From positions 1 to 7,017 of the forward strand of contig CALGGL010000081.1 in the NCBI GenBank assembly GCA_937915975.1: a stretch of DNA of 7,017 bases, written 5' to 3'. Each line of letters starts with the position of its first letter. The first letter of the stretch is position 1. This document shows positions 1-6,009 of the stretch, in pieces. This DNA comes from an uncultured Lachnospiraceae bacterium. Its GTDB lineage: Bacteria; Bacillota; Clostridia; Lachnospirales; Lachnospiraceae. The translations under genes and the position numbers were made by a program. The notes beneath the pieces were generated by a model. The model was not told the DNA's origin. It did not search any database and saw nothing but the letters and a program-made list of their open reading frames with translations.

Positions 1-542
1 CCTATCCATTTATTTTGATTGATATCCTGTTTCTTTTTGTTACGAAGCATCATAAGAACTTTTTCGTCTTTAATTATGTAACACAAGGTCGTATGTTCAC
101 TTTTTGGAAGCTTTGTCTGCTTCAACAACTCATTTTTCAGATATTCATATCTTAATCTTTTCTCTTCCCTGGCAAAATGAACCTCCCGACTCTGTACGGG
201 ATTACCATCATAGCAAAGGACCTCATCCCCGAACTGCTCACTTGTTAAATCAAACTTCTTATCTCTGACCACATTATAGCAATGGTAATTTCCGCCCGGA
301 CGAAGTACGCCATAAACCTCCCCGCCAAATATATCCTGTACAAGAAATGCTGTAATTGAACATTGACCAAGAGTTTTATTATCAGAAGACCACTCATTTC
401 TTAAACGCGGAGCACACGTATATTCACACCAAATATCCGATAATGCATCATATAAATCACGTGGTGTGCTTATCCCATTATATATATCATTTACAGCAGG
501 CACATCCGCCTGTTCCCATCCGTAGAAATTGTATTCCTTCAT
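1..542 (-). CDS. YunG-like domain fused to a NUDIX hydrolase (C-terminus outside the window)
   Basis: Minus-strand gene with ATG at 542-540, open for 180 codons to the window edge. Residues about 30-125 carry a pattern I associate with the YunG family: W51-S52, the block G59-Q-C-S-I-T-A, VQDIFGGE at 68-75, H87-C-Y-N, and D98-L-T-S-E-Q-F. A charged helix (about 124-142) leads to T152-L-C-Y-I-I, then LMMLRNKKKQDINQNKWIG from 163. This is the typical start of MutT/8-oxo-dGTP-type NUDIX enzymes, in which KWIG is soon followed by GGxxE and the NUDIX box, here beyond the edge. NUDIX enzymes hydrolyse nucleoside diphosphates linked to another moiety; the substrate here is unknown. The YunG role is also unknown, although the Q60-C61, H87 and D98 order recalls papain-like folds (inference). 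A GAAGGG ribosome site at 554-559 precedes the start by 11 bases. The gene diverges from the 773-1579 gene. Coding status is strong; the domain calls rest on recalled motifs. Confidence 0.8.
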   Translation of the reverse strand, partial: MKEYNFYGWEQADVPAVNDIYNGISTPRDLYDALSDIWCEYTCAPRLRNEWSSDNKTLGQCSITAFLVQDIFGGEVYGVLRPGGNYHCYNVVRDKKFDLTSEQFGDEVLCYDGNPVQSREVHFAREEKRLRYEYLKNELLKQTKLPKSEHTTLCYIIKDEKVLMMLRNKKKQDINQNKWI

Positions 543-621
543 TTAAGTCTAATCCCTTCAATATAATTTATAACCTGCATACAATGCTTATATCATCAAA
601 TACGATTATGGCCATGCGTTC

Positions 622-650
622 ATTATAACAAAGCAACTTTTCTAAATCAA
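622..650 (-). promoter_or_regulatory. Predicted sigma-A promoter for the YunG-NUDIX gene
   Basis: Read on the minus strand, TTGATT (645-650) and a perfect TATAAT (622-627) are separated by exactly 17 bases. Transcription would start near 615, giving a leader of about 73 nt before the ATG at 542. No riboswitch-like structure was recognised in the leader. Both boxes are close to consensus, so this should be a fairly strong vegetative promoter unless it is repressed. Confidence 0.65.
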
Positions 651-661
651 TCAGTTGTTTA

Positions 662-699
662 GATTGTCCAAATACATTTTGTTTTGATTGTTCAAATAC
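662..699. repeat. Pair of near-identical 14-bp direct repeats between divergent promoters
   Basis: GATTGTCCAAATAC at 662-675 and GATTGTTCAAATAC at 686-699 differ at one base and are 24 bp apart, start to start. The second copy covers the -35 box of the plus-strand promoter (688-693). The first lies between the two -35 boxes. The 10-mer TTTAGATTGT overlaps the first repeat (658-667) and recurs at 743-752 in the plus-strand leader. The arrangement suggests an operator able to act on one or both divergent genes, but no regulator can be named. Confidence 0.5.
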
Positions 700-716
700 G
701 ATTTTTGATATATAAT
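688..716 (+). promoter_or_regulatory. Predicted sigma-A promoter for the membrane-protein gene pair
   Basis: TTGTTC at 688-693 and a perfect TATAAT at 711-716 have a 17-base spacer. The start would be near 723, with a leader of about 50 nt before the ATG at 773. The -35 box lies inside the second copy of the direct repeat, so a protein binding the repeat would compete with RNA polymerase. Confidence 0.6.
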
Positions 717-760
717 AATTTAGTAAATTAAAGGATATGTGATTTAGATTGTATAAAAAC

Positions 761-766
761 AAGGAG
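761..766 (+). promoter_or_regulatory. Ribosome binding site that fixes the start at 773
   Basis: AAGGAG ends 6 bases before ATG 773. The reading frame is open upstream to a TTG at 749, but that codon lies upstream of this site and has no site of its own. ATG 773 is therefore preferred. Confidence 0.8.
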
Positions 767-772
767 CAAAAA

Positions 773-1579
773 ATGAAAAAGCAGAAAATAAAACTATTAT
801 CAACTTTGGCTGTAATTCTTATCTTAATAATATTCGGAGCCATATATTTTACAATGCAAAACAAGTATAACAACTATCATGTACGCGATTTGGATTCCTA
901 TAAAAAGATAAATATTGATTTAGATGACGGAATCGGTTATTACGGTACGTTAAACAATTATTTCGACTATGATCAGGATACTTTATACAGTATGTATCTA
1001 TTTTATGATGTTAACGAGGACATATACAGGCTTCTTGGTGATATAAAAATCAAAGCAAAGACAAAAAAAGCTTCAGAAAGCGAGAAACGTTTTGATATCA
1101 CCTATGTCCCGACCTTCCCTGCTACAAGAATTATGTTTCAGTTCCATGGCGACAACATAATAATCGATGGTGATGAATACAAAACCGAAGGACTTGATGA
1201 ATTAAGGAAATATATAGCTGAACACACTCTTACAACAGAGGACATCATAGCCTATGCCGGTGAAGATAAGGAAGCCATAAATGAAGTTATAAAAAAAGCC
1301 TGGAGCTTAGAAACTGCCACAAGTACCGAAGCTGTAAAAGAAAGCCTTCCTTCCGAAATATCAGATACCGTAACAGCAAAGCTTGATTTTTCCTACTACT
1401 TATATCAGACAACCGGCTCAGGAATGGTTATAAATTACTATCCTGTAGCAGACGGCTTCTTCCTTGAATACAAAACTTCCGGCACATTTACACTATACTC
1501 CTTAAACGGAAACGCCGAACCGCTTGTAATTGAAAACAACCCTGACGAGGTAAGGAAATATATTGAGGAAAATAAATAA
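773..1579 (+). CDS. Membrane-anchored protein of unknown function
   Basis: A 268-residue protein with a short basic start (MKKQKIK), one hydrophobic helix at about residues 9-27, then a polar domain rich in Tyr, Asp, Glu and Lys. There is no cysteine at all, so it is not a lipoprotein. The N-terminus reads as an uncleaved signal anchor or a signal peptide, placing residues 30-268 outside the cytoplasm. The extracellular part alternates beta-like stretches (72-94, 106-133, 216-243) with a helical middle (141-190). Two similar tails occur: DELRKYIAEH at 142-151 and DEVRKYIEEN at 258-267, each after a short beta strand, hinting at two related subdomains. No catalytic motif or known family was recognised. 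It is first in a probable two-gene unit with the 1649-2518 gene, which also encodes an anchored extracytoplasmic protein. Composition is AT-rich compared with the butyrate genes. Confidence 0.8.
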   Translation: MKKQKIKLLSTLAVILILIIFGAIYFTMQNKYNNYHVRDLDSYKKINIDLDDGIGYYGTLNNYFDYDQDTLYSMYLFYDVNEDIYRLLGDIKIKAKTKKASESEKRFDITYVPTFPATRIMFQFHGDNIIIDGDEYKTEGLDELRKYIAEHTLTTEDIIAYAGEDKEAINEVIKKAWSLETATSTEAVKESLPSEISDTVTAKLDFSYYLYQTTGSGMVINYYPVADGFFLEYKTSGTFTLYSLNGNAEPLVIENNPDEVRKYIEENK

Positions 1580-1594
1580 AATCGACCAAAACAG

Positions 1595-1628
1595 AATCTT
1601 TTTTATCTAATAATCAGATAAGATTTTT
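1595..1628 (+). terminator. Weak hairpin with T run between the two membrane-protein genes
   Basis: TTATCT (1603-1608) pairs with AGATAA (1616-1621) over a 7-nt loop. AATC (1595-1598) can pair with GATT (1622-1625) if TTTT at 1599-1602 bulges out. A five-T run (1624-1628) follows. The stem is almost all A-T, so it would be a leaky terminator or attenuator, lowering rather than abolishing expression of the second gene. It lies 6 bases before that gene's ribosome site. Confidence 0.35.
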
Positions 1629-1648
1629 CGCTTGGGAGGTCATAAATA

Positions 1649-2518
1649 ATGTTAGAATTTGTAACTATAATCGGATACTTTTTATATGTTTTATTTTTAA
1701 CCCCGCTTATACCTATTATTATACCCATAATTTTATCAAATCAGGCCAAGAAAAAAGACAAAAAAATATTATTGATTATAAGTCGTATCTGGAATGCAGT
1801 AAACATATCTCTGCTTACCGCTCTTTTCATCTACTGTGTATATAATTCAATCAGCTATAAGCATCTCGAAACAAAATCATCCGGAAAAGAGTTGTATGTT
1901 ATTCATACCAATAATAATCTATCTGCAAGTGAAGATTTCGGATTTGGTGATTGCATAATAGAAGATGCCGATGTAATAAAGCTATCAAAAGAATTTTCCA
2001 AGGAAAGATTTAAAATCGGCAAAAAAAAAGGCTTTTTATTTACTGCTCAAAAACAAGGCACCACAAACATTCTAATTAAAATAATCGGTGATGTGGATGA
2101 AATTCATGTGTATCGCGTAACAGTCGATGAAAGCCTTAACATATCCTATGAATACAAACAAAGCATATCACTAAACAACTTATTTAATCGTTCATACACA
2201 ATAAACATACCCGCACCATCAAGTGCCTATTATGTGGATATAAATAATAATACCGAGACAGAAATAAAAGACGTTAAAGCATTACAGAAGAATCTAAATA
2301 CGACATTCGGATACTGTGATTATCCCGATGAGGTGAATTTTGATGAAATGAATTACTTAAAATTAATATACGATAACAAAGAAGAACCACTTATACTCTA
2401 TATAGATGCTGATAATACCTTCTATATCAATCATTCGAGCTCCGGAATAAAATACTACCACTTAACTCCTGACGAATGGATGGATATTAGTTACTTCATA
2501 AATATACAAAACAATTAG
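1649..2518 (+). CDS. Two-helix membrane protein with an Ig-like extracytoplasmic region, function unknown
   Basis: A 289-residue protein starting at ATG 1649 behind a strong GGGAGGT site (1634-1640). Two hydrophobic segments (about 4-30 and 49-66) flank a basic loop (NQAKKKDKK, 31-39) expected to face the cytoplasm, so both the N-terminus and residues 70-289 should lie outside. Residues about 80-165 have the feel of a bacterial Ig-like (Big-type) module: FTAQKQGTTNILIKI (131-145), then YRVTVDESLNIS (155-166). Residues about 183-289 form a second domain starting YTINIPAP and ending YYHLTPDEWMDI (269-280). Its strand layout recalls small DUF5301-like domains, but this is a weak impression. C101 and C223 could form a disulfide. 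No enzyme motif is seen. It follows the 773-1579 gene after 69 bp, so a shared surface role is likely but unknown. It converges with etfA across the palindrome. Confidence 0.78.
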   Translation: MLEFVTIIGYFLYVLFLTPLIPIIIPIILSNQAKKKDKKILLIISRIWNAVNISLLTALFIYCVYNSISYKHLETKSSGKELYVIHTNNNLSASEDFGFGDCIIEDADVIKLSKEFSKERFKIGKKKGFLFTAQKQGTTNILIKIIGDVDEIHVYRVTVDESLNISYEYKQSISLNNLFNRSYTINIPAPSSAYYVDINNNTETEIKDVKALQKNLNTTFGYCDYPDEVNFDEMNYLKLIYDNKEEPLILYIDADNTFYINHSSSGIKYYHLTPDEWMDISYFINIQNN

Positions 2519-2598
2519 TACTATATTTCGAAGACACTTTATTTTTCAATCAGATATAAACAAAAATTTCATTTTATCAATTATTAGATTATATCAGC
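2519..2598. other. AT-rich spacer after the second membrane-protein gene
   Basis: Eighty bases with no credible reading frame and no stable GC-containing hairpin. Only a tiny A-T palindrome (AAAAT-TTC-ATTTT, near 2565-2577) is visible. I see no convincing intrinsic terminator for the plus-strand unit here, so the adjacent palindrome may do that job. Confidence 0.5.
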
Positions 2599-2607
2599 TA
2601 TGTTCAT

Positions 2608-2622
2608 CCGCACGAAGTGCGG
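2608..2622. other. Small subterminal hairpin in the left arm of the palindrome
   Basis: CCGCAC-GAA-GTGCGG is a perfect 6-bp stem with a 3-nt loop, just inside the left terminal TATGTTCAT. It lacks a following T run on either strand, so it is not a classic intrinsic terminator. Its counterpart is at the mirrored position at 2892-2906. Confidence 0.7.
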
Positions 2623-2891
2623 AATGAGACTTTACACCCGGTAATCTGTAAATAAAAGAATGGATATAAAAGGCAGTTTAATCAACATTTTGCCCGATTT
2701 GTGCAAAATCAGAAACGAATGCTTGATGAAGATTCGCTCAGAAAACGAGCTGTTTGAGTGAAGCGAGTTCTCGTTTTCGTGCGAATCTTGAAAGCATAAG
2801 TGCGCTGATTTCACAAATCGATGGCAAGTTGATAAACTGCCTTATTATATACATTCTATTTACAGATTACCGGGTGTGAAAGTCTCATCTC

Positions 2892-2906
2892 TCACACTTG
2901 GTGTAA
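2892..2906 (-). other. Small subterminal hairpin in the right arm of the palindrome
   Basis: Read on the minus strand this is TTACAC-CAA-GTGTGA, six pairs (one of them U-G in RNA) with a 3-nt loop. It sits at the position mirroring 2608-2622. Pairing is complete only in minus-strand RNA; the plus strand has a C-A mismatch. A minus-strand transcript reading through etfA would form it about 17 nt past the stop codon. Confidence 0.55.
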
Positions 2907-2923
2907 CCAAATGAACATAACTC

Positions 2924-3967
2924 TTATTTATTAGCCATTTCTGTTTTGATAGCCTCAGTAAGTGCCGGTACAATCTTGTTGAGGTCACCAACTACACCGT
3001 AGTCAGCTACATCAAAGATCGGAGCATCCTCATCCTTGTTGATTGCGATGATGATATCAGACTCCTCCATACCTGCAACGTGCTGAATAGCACCTGAAAT
3101 ACCGATTGCAAAATAAACATTTGGACGAACAGTCTTACCTGTCTGACCAACCTGAAGTTCCTTTGGCTTCCAGCCTGAATCAACAACGGCACGTGAACAT
3201 GAAACCTGTCCGCCGATAGCCTCTGCCAAATCCTCAAGAAGCTTGAAGTTCTCAGGTGAACCAACACCACGTCCGCCTGATACAAGAATCTTGGCATCCA
3301 TGATATCCTTGATATCTGAAACTGCCTTAGAAACCTCAAGAATCTCTACATATCTGTTATTTGGAGTAAATCCAGGATTGAACTCGATAACCTCTGCCTT
3401 AGCTCCATCAACCTTGTCAAGCTTCTGCATAACGCCCGGACGAACTGTAGCCATCTGTGGACGATTATCAGGACAAGCGATAGTTGCTATAGTGTTACCA
3501 CCAAATGCAGGACGAGTCATAAGAAGCTGATTATGCTTCTGCTCCTGTCCCGGAATTGGATTGATAGGAAAATCACCTATCTCAAGTGAAGTACAGTCTG
3601 CAGTAAGACCTGTTGCTACTCTTGCTGATACGGTAGGGCCTAAATCTCTACCGATAGCTGTTGCACCAACTAAGAAAATCTCAGGCTTGTACTCATTAAT
3701 AACTGAAGCAAGTGCATGTGCATATGGCTCAGTTCTGTAATTCTTAAGCTCAGGATCATCTACAACGATAACCTTGTCTGCACCATAAGCAGCAAGCTCA
3801 TCTGCAAGTGCCTTAACACCTGAACCTACTAAAACTGCTGTTACATCTGTATCTAAATCCTTAGCAAGTCTCTTACCTTCACCGATTAATTCGAAGGAAA
3901 TGTTACTTAAAACGTTATCAACCTGCTGTGCAAAGACATATACGCCCTTATATTCTTCTAATCCCAT
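2924..3967 (-). CDS. etfA: Electron transfer flavoprotein, alpha subunit
   Basis: EtfA pairs with EtfB to pass electrons from NADH to butyryl-CoA dehydrogenase; in anaerobic butyrate producers the Bcd-EtfAB complex usually bifurcates electrons to ferredoxin as well. From ATG 3967 it has 347 residues. The N-terminal alpha/beta domain (about 5-190) starts EYKGVYVFAQQ. The C-terminal FAD domain (about 226-347) shows GGRGVG (231-236), SRAVVDSGW (258-266), QVGQTGKTVRP (272-282) and the ETF-alpha signature GISGAIQH (289-296) followed by AIN at 308-310. There is no added ferredoxin domain. It is last in the operon, 24 bp after etfB, and stops 4 bp before the large palindrome. The start is ambiguous: in-frame GTG codons at 3979 and 3976 would add 4 or 3 residues. 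I chose ATG 3967 because the protein then begins MGLEEYKG, as expected for the family, and GGTGA lies 5 bases upstream. Confidence 0.96.
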   Translation of the reverse strand: MGLEEYKGVYVFAQQVDNVLSNISFELIGEGKRLAKDLDTDVTAVLVGSGVKALADELAAYGADKVIVVDDPELKNYRTEPYAHALASVINEYKPEIFLVGATAIGRDLGPTVSARVATGLTADCTSLEIGDFPINPIPGQEQKHNQLLMTRPAFGGNTIATIACPDNRPQMATVRPGVMQKLDKVDGAKAEVIEFNPGFTPNNRYVEILEVSKAVSDIKDIMDAKILVSGGRGVGSPENFKLLEDLAEAIGGQVSCSRAVVDSGWKPKELQVGQTGKTVRPNVYFAIGISGAIQHVAGMEESDIIIAINKDEDAPIFDVADYGVVGDLNKIVPALTEAIKTEMANK

Positions 3968-3972
3968 TTTAT

Positions 3973-3988
3973 TCACCACTTTTCCTTT
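3973..3988 (-). promoter_or_regulatory. Competing ribosome binding sites before etfA
   Basis: On the minus strand, AAAGGA (3983-3988) is 6 bases from the GTG at 3976 and only 3 from the GTG at 3979. GGTGA (3973-3977), which also complements the 16S 3' end, is 5 bases from ATG 3967. GGTGA itself overlaps the two GTG codons. The two sites support different starts of the same protein. Confidence 0.5.
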
Positions 3989-3991
3989 ATA

Positions 3992-4774
3992 TTATATTAC
4001 GTGCTTATCTTTTAACTTATCTACGATATACTTAACTGACTCTTCGGCATCAAGGTTAACCTTTTCTCCGCTGCCCTTTCTTACCTTATCGGAAGCTCTT
4101 GCAATCTTAGTTGGTGAGCCCTTAAGTCCAAGGTTTGCATCATCAACATCTACAAGATTTGCTCTTCCCCAAGTAGTAATCTCAGCCTTAACTGCATCAA
4201 AGATTCCACCAGGAGTCATATATCTTGGATCATTTAATTCTGAAAGTGCTGTAATAAGACATGGCATCTTTGCCTTTAACATATGATAACCGTCATCATA
4301 CTGACGCTTAACGATAACGCTGTCTCCATCAATCTTAATATCCTGTGCATAAGAGATAACAGGAAGTCCGAGATGCTCAGCAATCTGCGGTCCAACCTGA
4401 GCAGTATCACCATCGATAGCCTGACGACCTGTGATAATAAGGTCATACTCAAGATTTCTGATTGCACCTGCGATTGTAGTAGATGTAGCCCAAGTATCAG
4501 CACCACCTAAAACTCTGTCTGTTACAAGGATTCCCTTATCAGCTCCCATAGCCATAGCCTCACGAAGAACATCCTCAGCCTTTGGTAATCCCATAGTAAG
4601 TACAGTAACCTCTGCACCGTACTCATCCTTTAATCTAAGTGCTGCCTCAAGACCAGCCTTATCATCAGGATTCATGATTGTAAGCATTGCAGCTCTGTTT
4701 AATGTACCATCAGGGTTGAACTGAACGCCGCCCTTTGTATCAGGTACCTGCTTTATACAAACGATAATCTTCAC
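3992..4774 (-). CDS. etfB: Electron transfer flavoprotein, beta subunit
   Basis: EtfB partners EtfA and, in bifurcating Bcd-Etf complexes, holds the flavin at which NADH electrons split. From GTG 4774 it has 260 residues, the usual family size. It begins KIIVCIKQVPDT (2-13), carries NPDD (35-38), the nucleotide/flavin-binding GRQAIDGDTAQVGPQ (116-130), and the ETF-beta signature region VKRQYDDGYHMLKAKMPCLI (155-174). The C-terminal arm (about 205-260) that wraps EtfA is present. The frame is open further upstream, to a GTG at 4795, but that extension would translate the ribosome site itself; AGGAGG at 4784-4789 is 9 bases before GTG 4774. It lies 26 bp after bcd and 24 bp before etfA, so the three subunits are expected to be co-transcribed and made together. 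It is intact, with no frameshift seen. Confidence 0.96.
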   Translation of the reverse strand: MKIIVCIKQVPDTKGGVQFNPDGTLNRAAMLTIMNPDDKAGLEAALRLKDEYGAEVTVLTMGLPKAEDVLREAMAMGADKGILVTDRVLGGADTWATSTTIAGAIRNLEYDLIITGRQAIDGDTAQVGPQIAEHLGLPVISYAQDIKIDGDSVIVKRQYDDGYHMLKAKMPCLITALSELNDPRYMTPGGIFDAVKAEITTWGRANLVDVDDANLGLKGSPTKIARASDKVRKGSGEKVNLDAEESVKYIVDKLKDKHVI

Positions 4775-4783
4775 GTTGTCTTT

Positions 4784-4789
4784 CCTCCT
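4784..4789 (-). promoter_or_regulatory. Ribosome binding site that fixes the GTG start of etfB
   Basis: A perfect AGGAGG on the minus strand lies 9 bases before GTG 4774. It falls inside the longer open frame that begins at GTG 4795, which rules against that upstream start. etfB therefore begins with GTG, unlike the ATG starts of hbd and bcd. Confidence 0.85.
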
Positions 4790-4800
4790 CTTCACTTATC

Positions 4801-5967
4801 CTACTTTAATAAGTTTGCGCTGATAACCATACGCTGAACTTCAGAAGTTCCTTCGTAGATCTCAGTAATCTTAGCATCACGCATCATACGCTCTACATCG
4901 TACTCCTTGATGTAACCGTAACCACCGTGTAACTGAACACACTTAGTAGTTACTTCCATAGCTACCTCTGCTGCACAAAGCTTAGCCATAGCAGCCTCAA
5001 CCGAATATGAAGCCTTAGGATTAACAGCAAACTCAGCCTTCTTCATAGCAGCCTTATATACAAGAAGCTTAGCAGCCTCAACCTTAGTAGCAAGGTCAGC
5101 CAAAACAAACTGTGTATTCTGGAACTGAGCTATGCTTCTGCCAAACTGCTTTCTTTCCTTAACGTAATTGATTGTAGTCTCAAGAGCGCCCTCTGCAATA
5201 CCAAGTGCCTGAGCAGCGATACCGATACGTCCACCGTCAAGTGTATGCATCGCAATATTGAAGCCCTTACCCTTCTGTCCAAGAAGTGCATCCTTAGGGA
5301 TGCGGCAATCAGTAAATATAAGCTCATAGGTTGATGAACCACAGATACCCATCTTATTTTCCTTAGTACCAAATGTAAATCCAGGAGTTCCCTTATCAAC
5401 TATAAATGCTGATATTTCCTTCATCTTCTTGCCACGCTTCTCAACAGTACCTGTAACTGCGATAACGATATATACATCAGCTTCCTTACCGTTAGTAATG
5501 AAGCACTTTGAACCATTAAGTACCCACTCATCTCCGTCAAGTACAGCCTTAGTCTGCTGTCCCTGAGCGTCAGTACCTGCACCCGGCTCAGTAAGACCAA
5601 ATGCACCAAGCTTTCTACCTGAAGCAAGGTCAGGAAGATATTTTGCCTTCTGTTCAGGTGTACCATAAGTCTGGATAGGATCAACACAAAGTGAAGTATG
5701 TGCTGATACGATAACGCCTGTAGTACCGCAAACCTTAGAAAGTTCCTCAACACACATAACATATGTCAAAGGATCACATCCCTGTCCACCGTTTTCCTTT
5801 GGTACAGGAATTCCTAAGAATCCGTACTTAGCCATCTTTTCTACTGTTTCTCTTGGAAATCTGTGCTGTTCGTCGATTTCCTGAGCAAGCGGCTTAACTT
5901 CATTTTCAGCGAAATCCTTAAAAAGAGTTCTTGCCATCTCATGTTCTTTGCTCAATGTAAAATCCAT
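4801..5967 (-). CDS. bcd: Butyryl-CoA dehydrogenase (short-chain acyl-CoA dehydrogenase)
   Basis: A flavoenzyme that reduces crotonyl-CoA to butyryl-CoA in the cytoplasm with electrons from EtfAB, the energy-conserving step of butyrate formation. It has 388 residues, full family length. The N-terminal helical domain (1-115) starts DFTLSKEHEMAR. The middle beta domain has AFGLTEPGAGTDA (122-134, acyl-CoA dehydrogenase signature 1) and GSKCFITNG (152-160). The C-terminal helical domain has QFGRSIAQFQ (274-283) and QLHGGYGYIKEYDVERMMRD (345-364, signature 2). The catalytic base is E372 in IYEGTSEVQR (370-379), the position typical of short- and medium-chain enzymes. ATG 5967 is preceded by GGAGGA (5977-5982) at 9 bases. 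The downstream etfB and etfA genes make butyryl-CoA the likely product rather than a general beta-oxidation role. Confidence 0.96.
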   Translation of the reverse strand: MDFTLSKEHEMARTLFKDFAENEVKPLAQEIDEQHRFPRETVEKMAKYGFLGIPVPKENGGQGCDPLTYVMCVEELSKVCGTTGVIVSAHTSLCVDPIQTYGTPEQKAKYLPDLASGRKLGAFGLTEPGAGTDAQGQQTKAVLDGDEWVLNGSKCFITNGKEADVYIVIAVTGTVEKRGKKMKEISAFIVDKGTPGFTFGTKENKMGICGSSTYELIFTDCRIPKDALLGQKGKGFNIAMHTLDGGRIGIAAQALGIAEGALETTINYVKERKQFGRSIAQFQNTQFVLADLATKVEAAKLLVYKAAMKKAEFAVNPKASYSVEAAMAKLCAAEVAMEVTTKCVQLHGGYGYIKEYDVERMMRDAKITEIYEGTSEVQRMVISANLLK

Positions 5968-6009
5968 GATTTTTGTTCCTCCATTTTATATGTTTTTATA
6001 GTTTATATA

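Larger units (their letters stand above)
2599..2919. repeat. Large imperfect palindrome (MITE-like hairpin element, about 320 bp)
   Basis: The left arm (2599-2749) is matched in inverted orientation by the right arm (2770-2919), around a 20-nt loop (2750-2769). Paired blocks from outside inward: TATGTTCAT 2599-2607 with 2911-2919; ATGAGAC 2624-2630 with 2882-2888; a perfect 21-mer 2634-2654 with 2857-2877; AAGGCAGTTTA 2670-2680 with 2833-2843; CGATTTGTG 2695-2703 with 2812-2820; AAATCAG 2706-2712 with 2805-2811; AAGATTCGC 2729-2737 with 2781-2789; AAAACGAG 2742-2749 with 2770-2777. Small bulges separate the blocks. Each end begins with TA, as would fit TA-target insertion of the Tc1/mariner or IS630 type (inference). 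It starts 4 bp after the etfA stop and lies between convergent genes, so its RNA would fold strongly in either direction and could block transcription or protect 3' ends. No transposase is nearby. The inverted repeat is directly visible; its mobile origin is inferred. Confidence 0.85.

Noticed and set aside
356..628. Plus-strand open frame of 90 codons opposite the YunG-NUDIX gene
   Set aside because: It is antisense to a better-supported gene, rich in His and Ile without domain sense, and has no ribosome site.
662..699. The repeat pair as a CRISPR remnant
   Set aside because: There are only two 14-bp units with a 10-bp gap, far too short for repeat-spacer units, and no cas gene is present. 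Promoter overlap points to an operator.
749..772. TTG start eight codons upstream of ATG 773
   Set aside because: The AAGGAG site lies downstream of this codon and is correctly spaced for ATG 773. The extension MYKNKEQK adds nothing recognisable.
568..873. Minus-strand open frame of 101 codons across the divergent promoter region
   Set aside because: It overlaps both promoters and the start of the 773-1579 gene, has low-complexity Phe/Leu/Ile content and no ribosome site. A shorter in-frame start near 614 gives only about 15 residues and also lacks a site.
2608..2622. CCGCAC-GAA-GTGCGG as a classic intrinsic terminator
   Set aside because: No T run follows on either strand; it fits better as part of the inverted-repeat element.
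2632..2814. Minus-strand open frame of 60 codons within the palindrome
   Set aside because: It lies wholly inside the inverted repeat, crosses the loop and has no ribosome site. The open frame is a by-product of the element's sequence.
3243..3530. Open frames on the plus strand opposite etfA, etfB and hbd (for example 3243-3530, 3900-4286, 4431-4724, 6401-6718)
   Set aside because: These are antisense shadows of well-supported genes, with no ribosome sites and no recognisable domains.
4775..4795. Longer EtfB beginning at GTG 4795
   Set aside because: The extra seven codons encode the ribosome site region (AGGAGG read as Arg codons), and EtfB proteins normally begin at the KIIVCIKQ segment.
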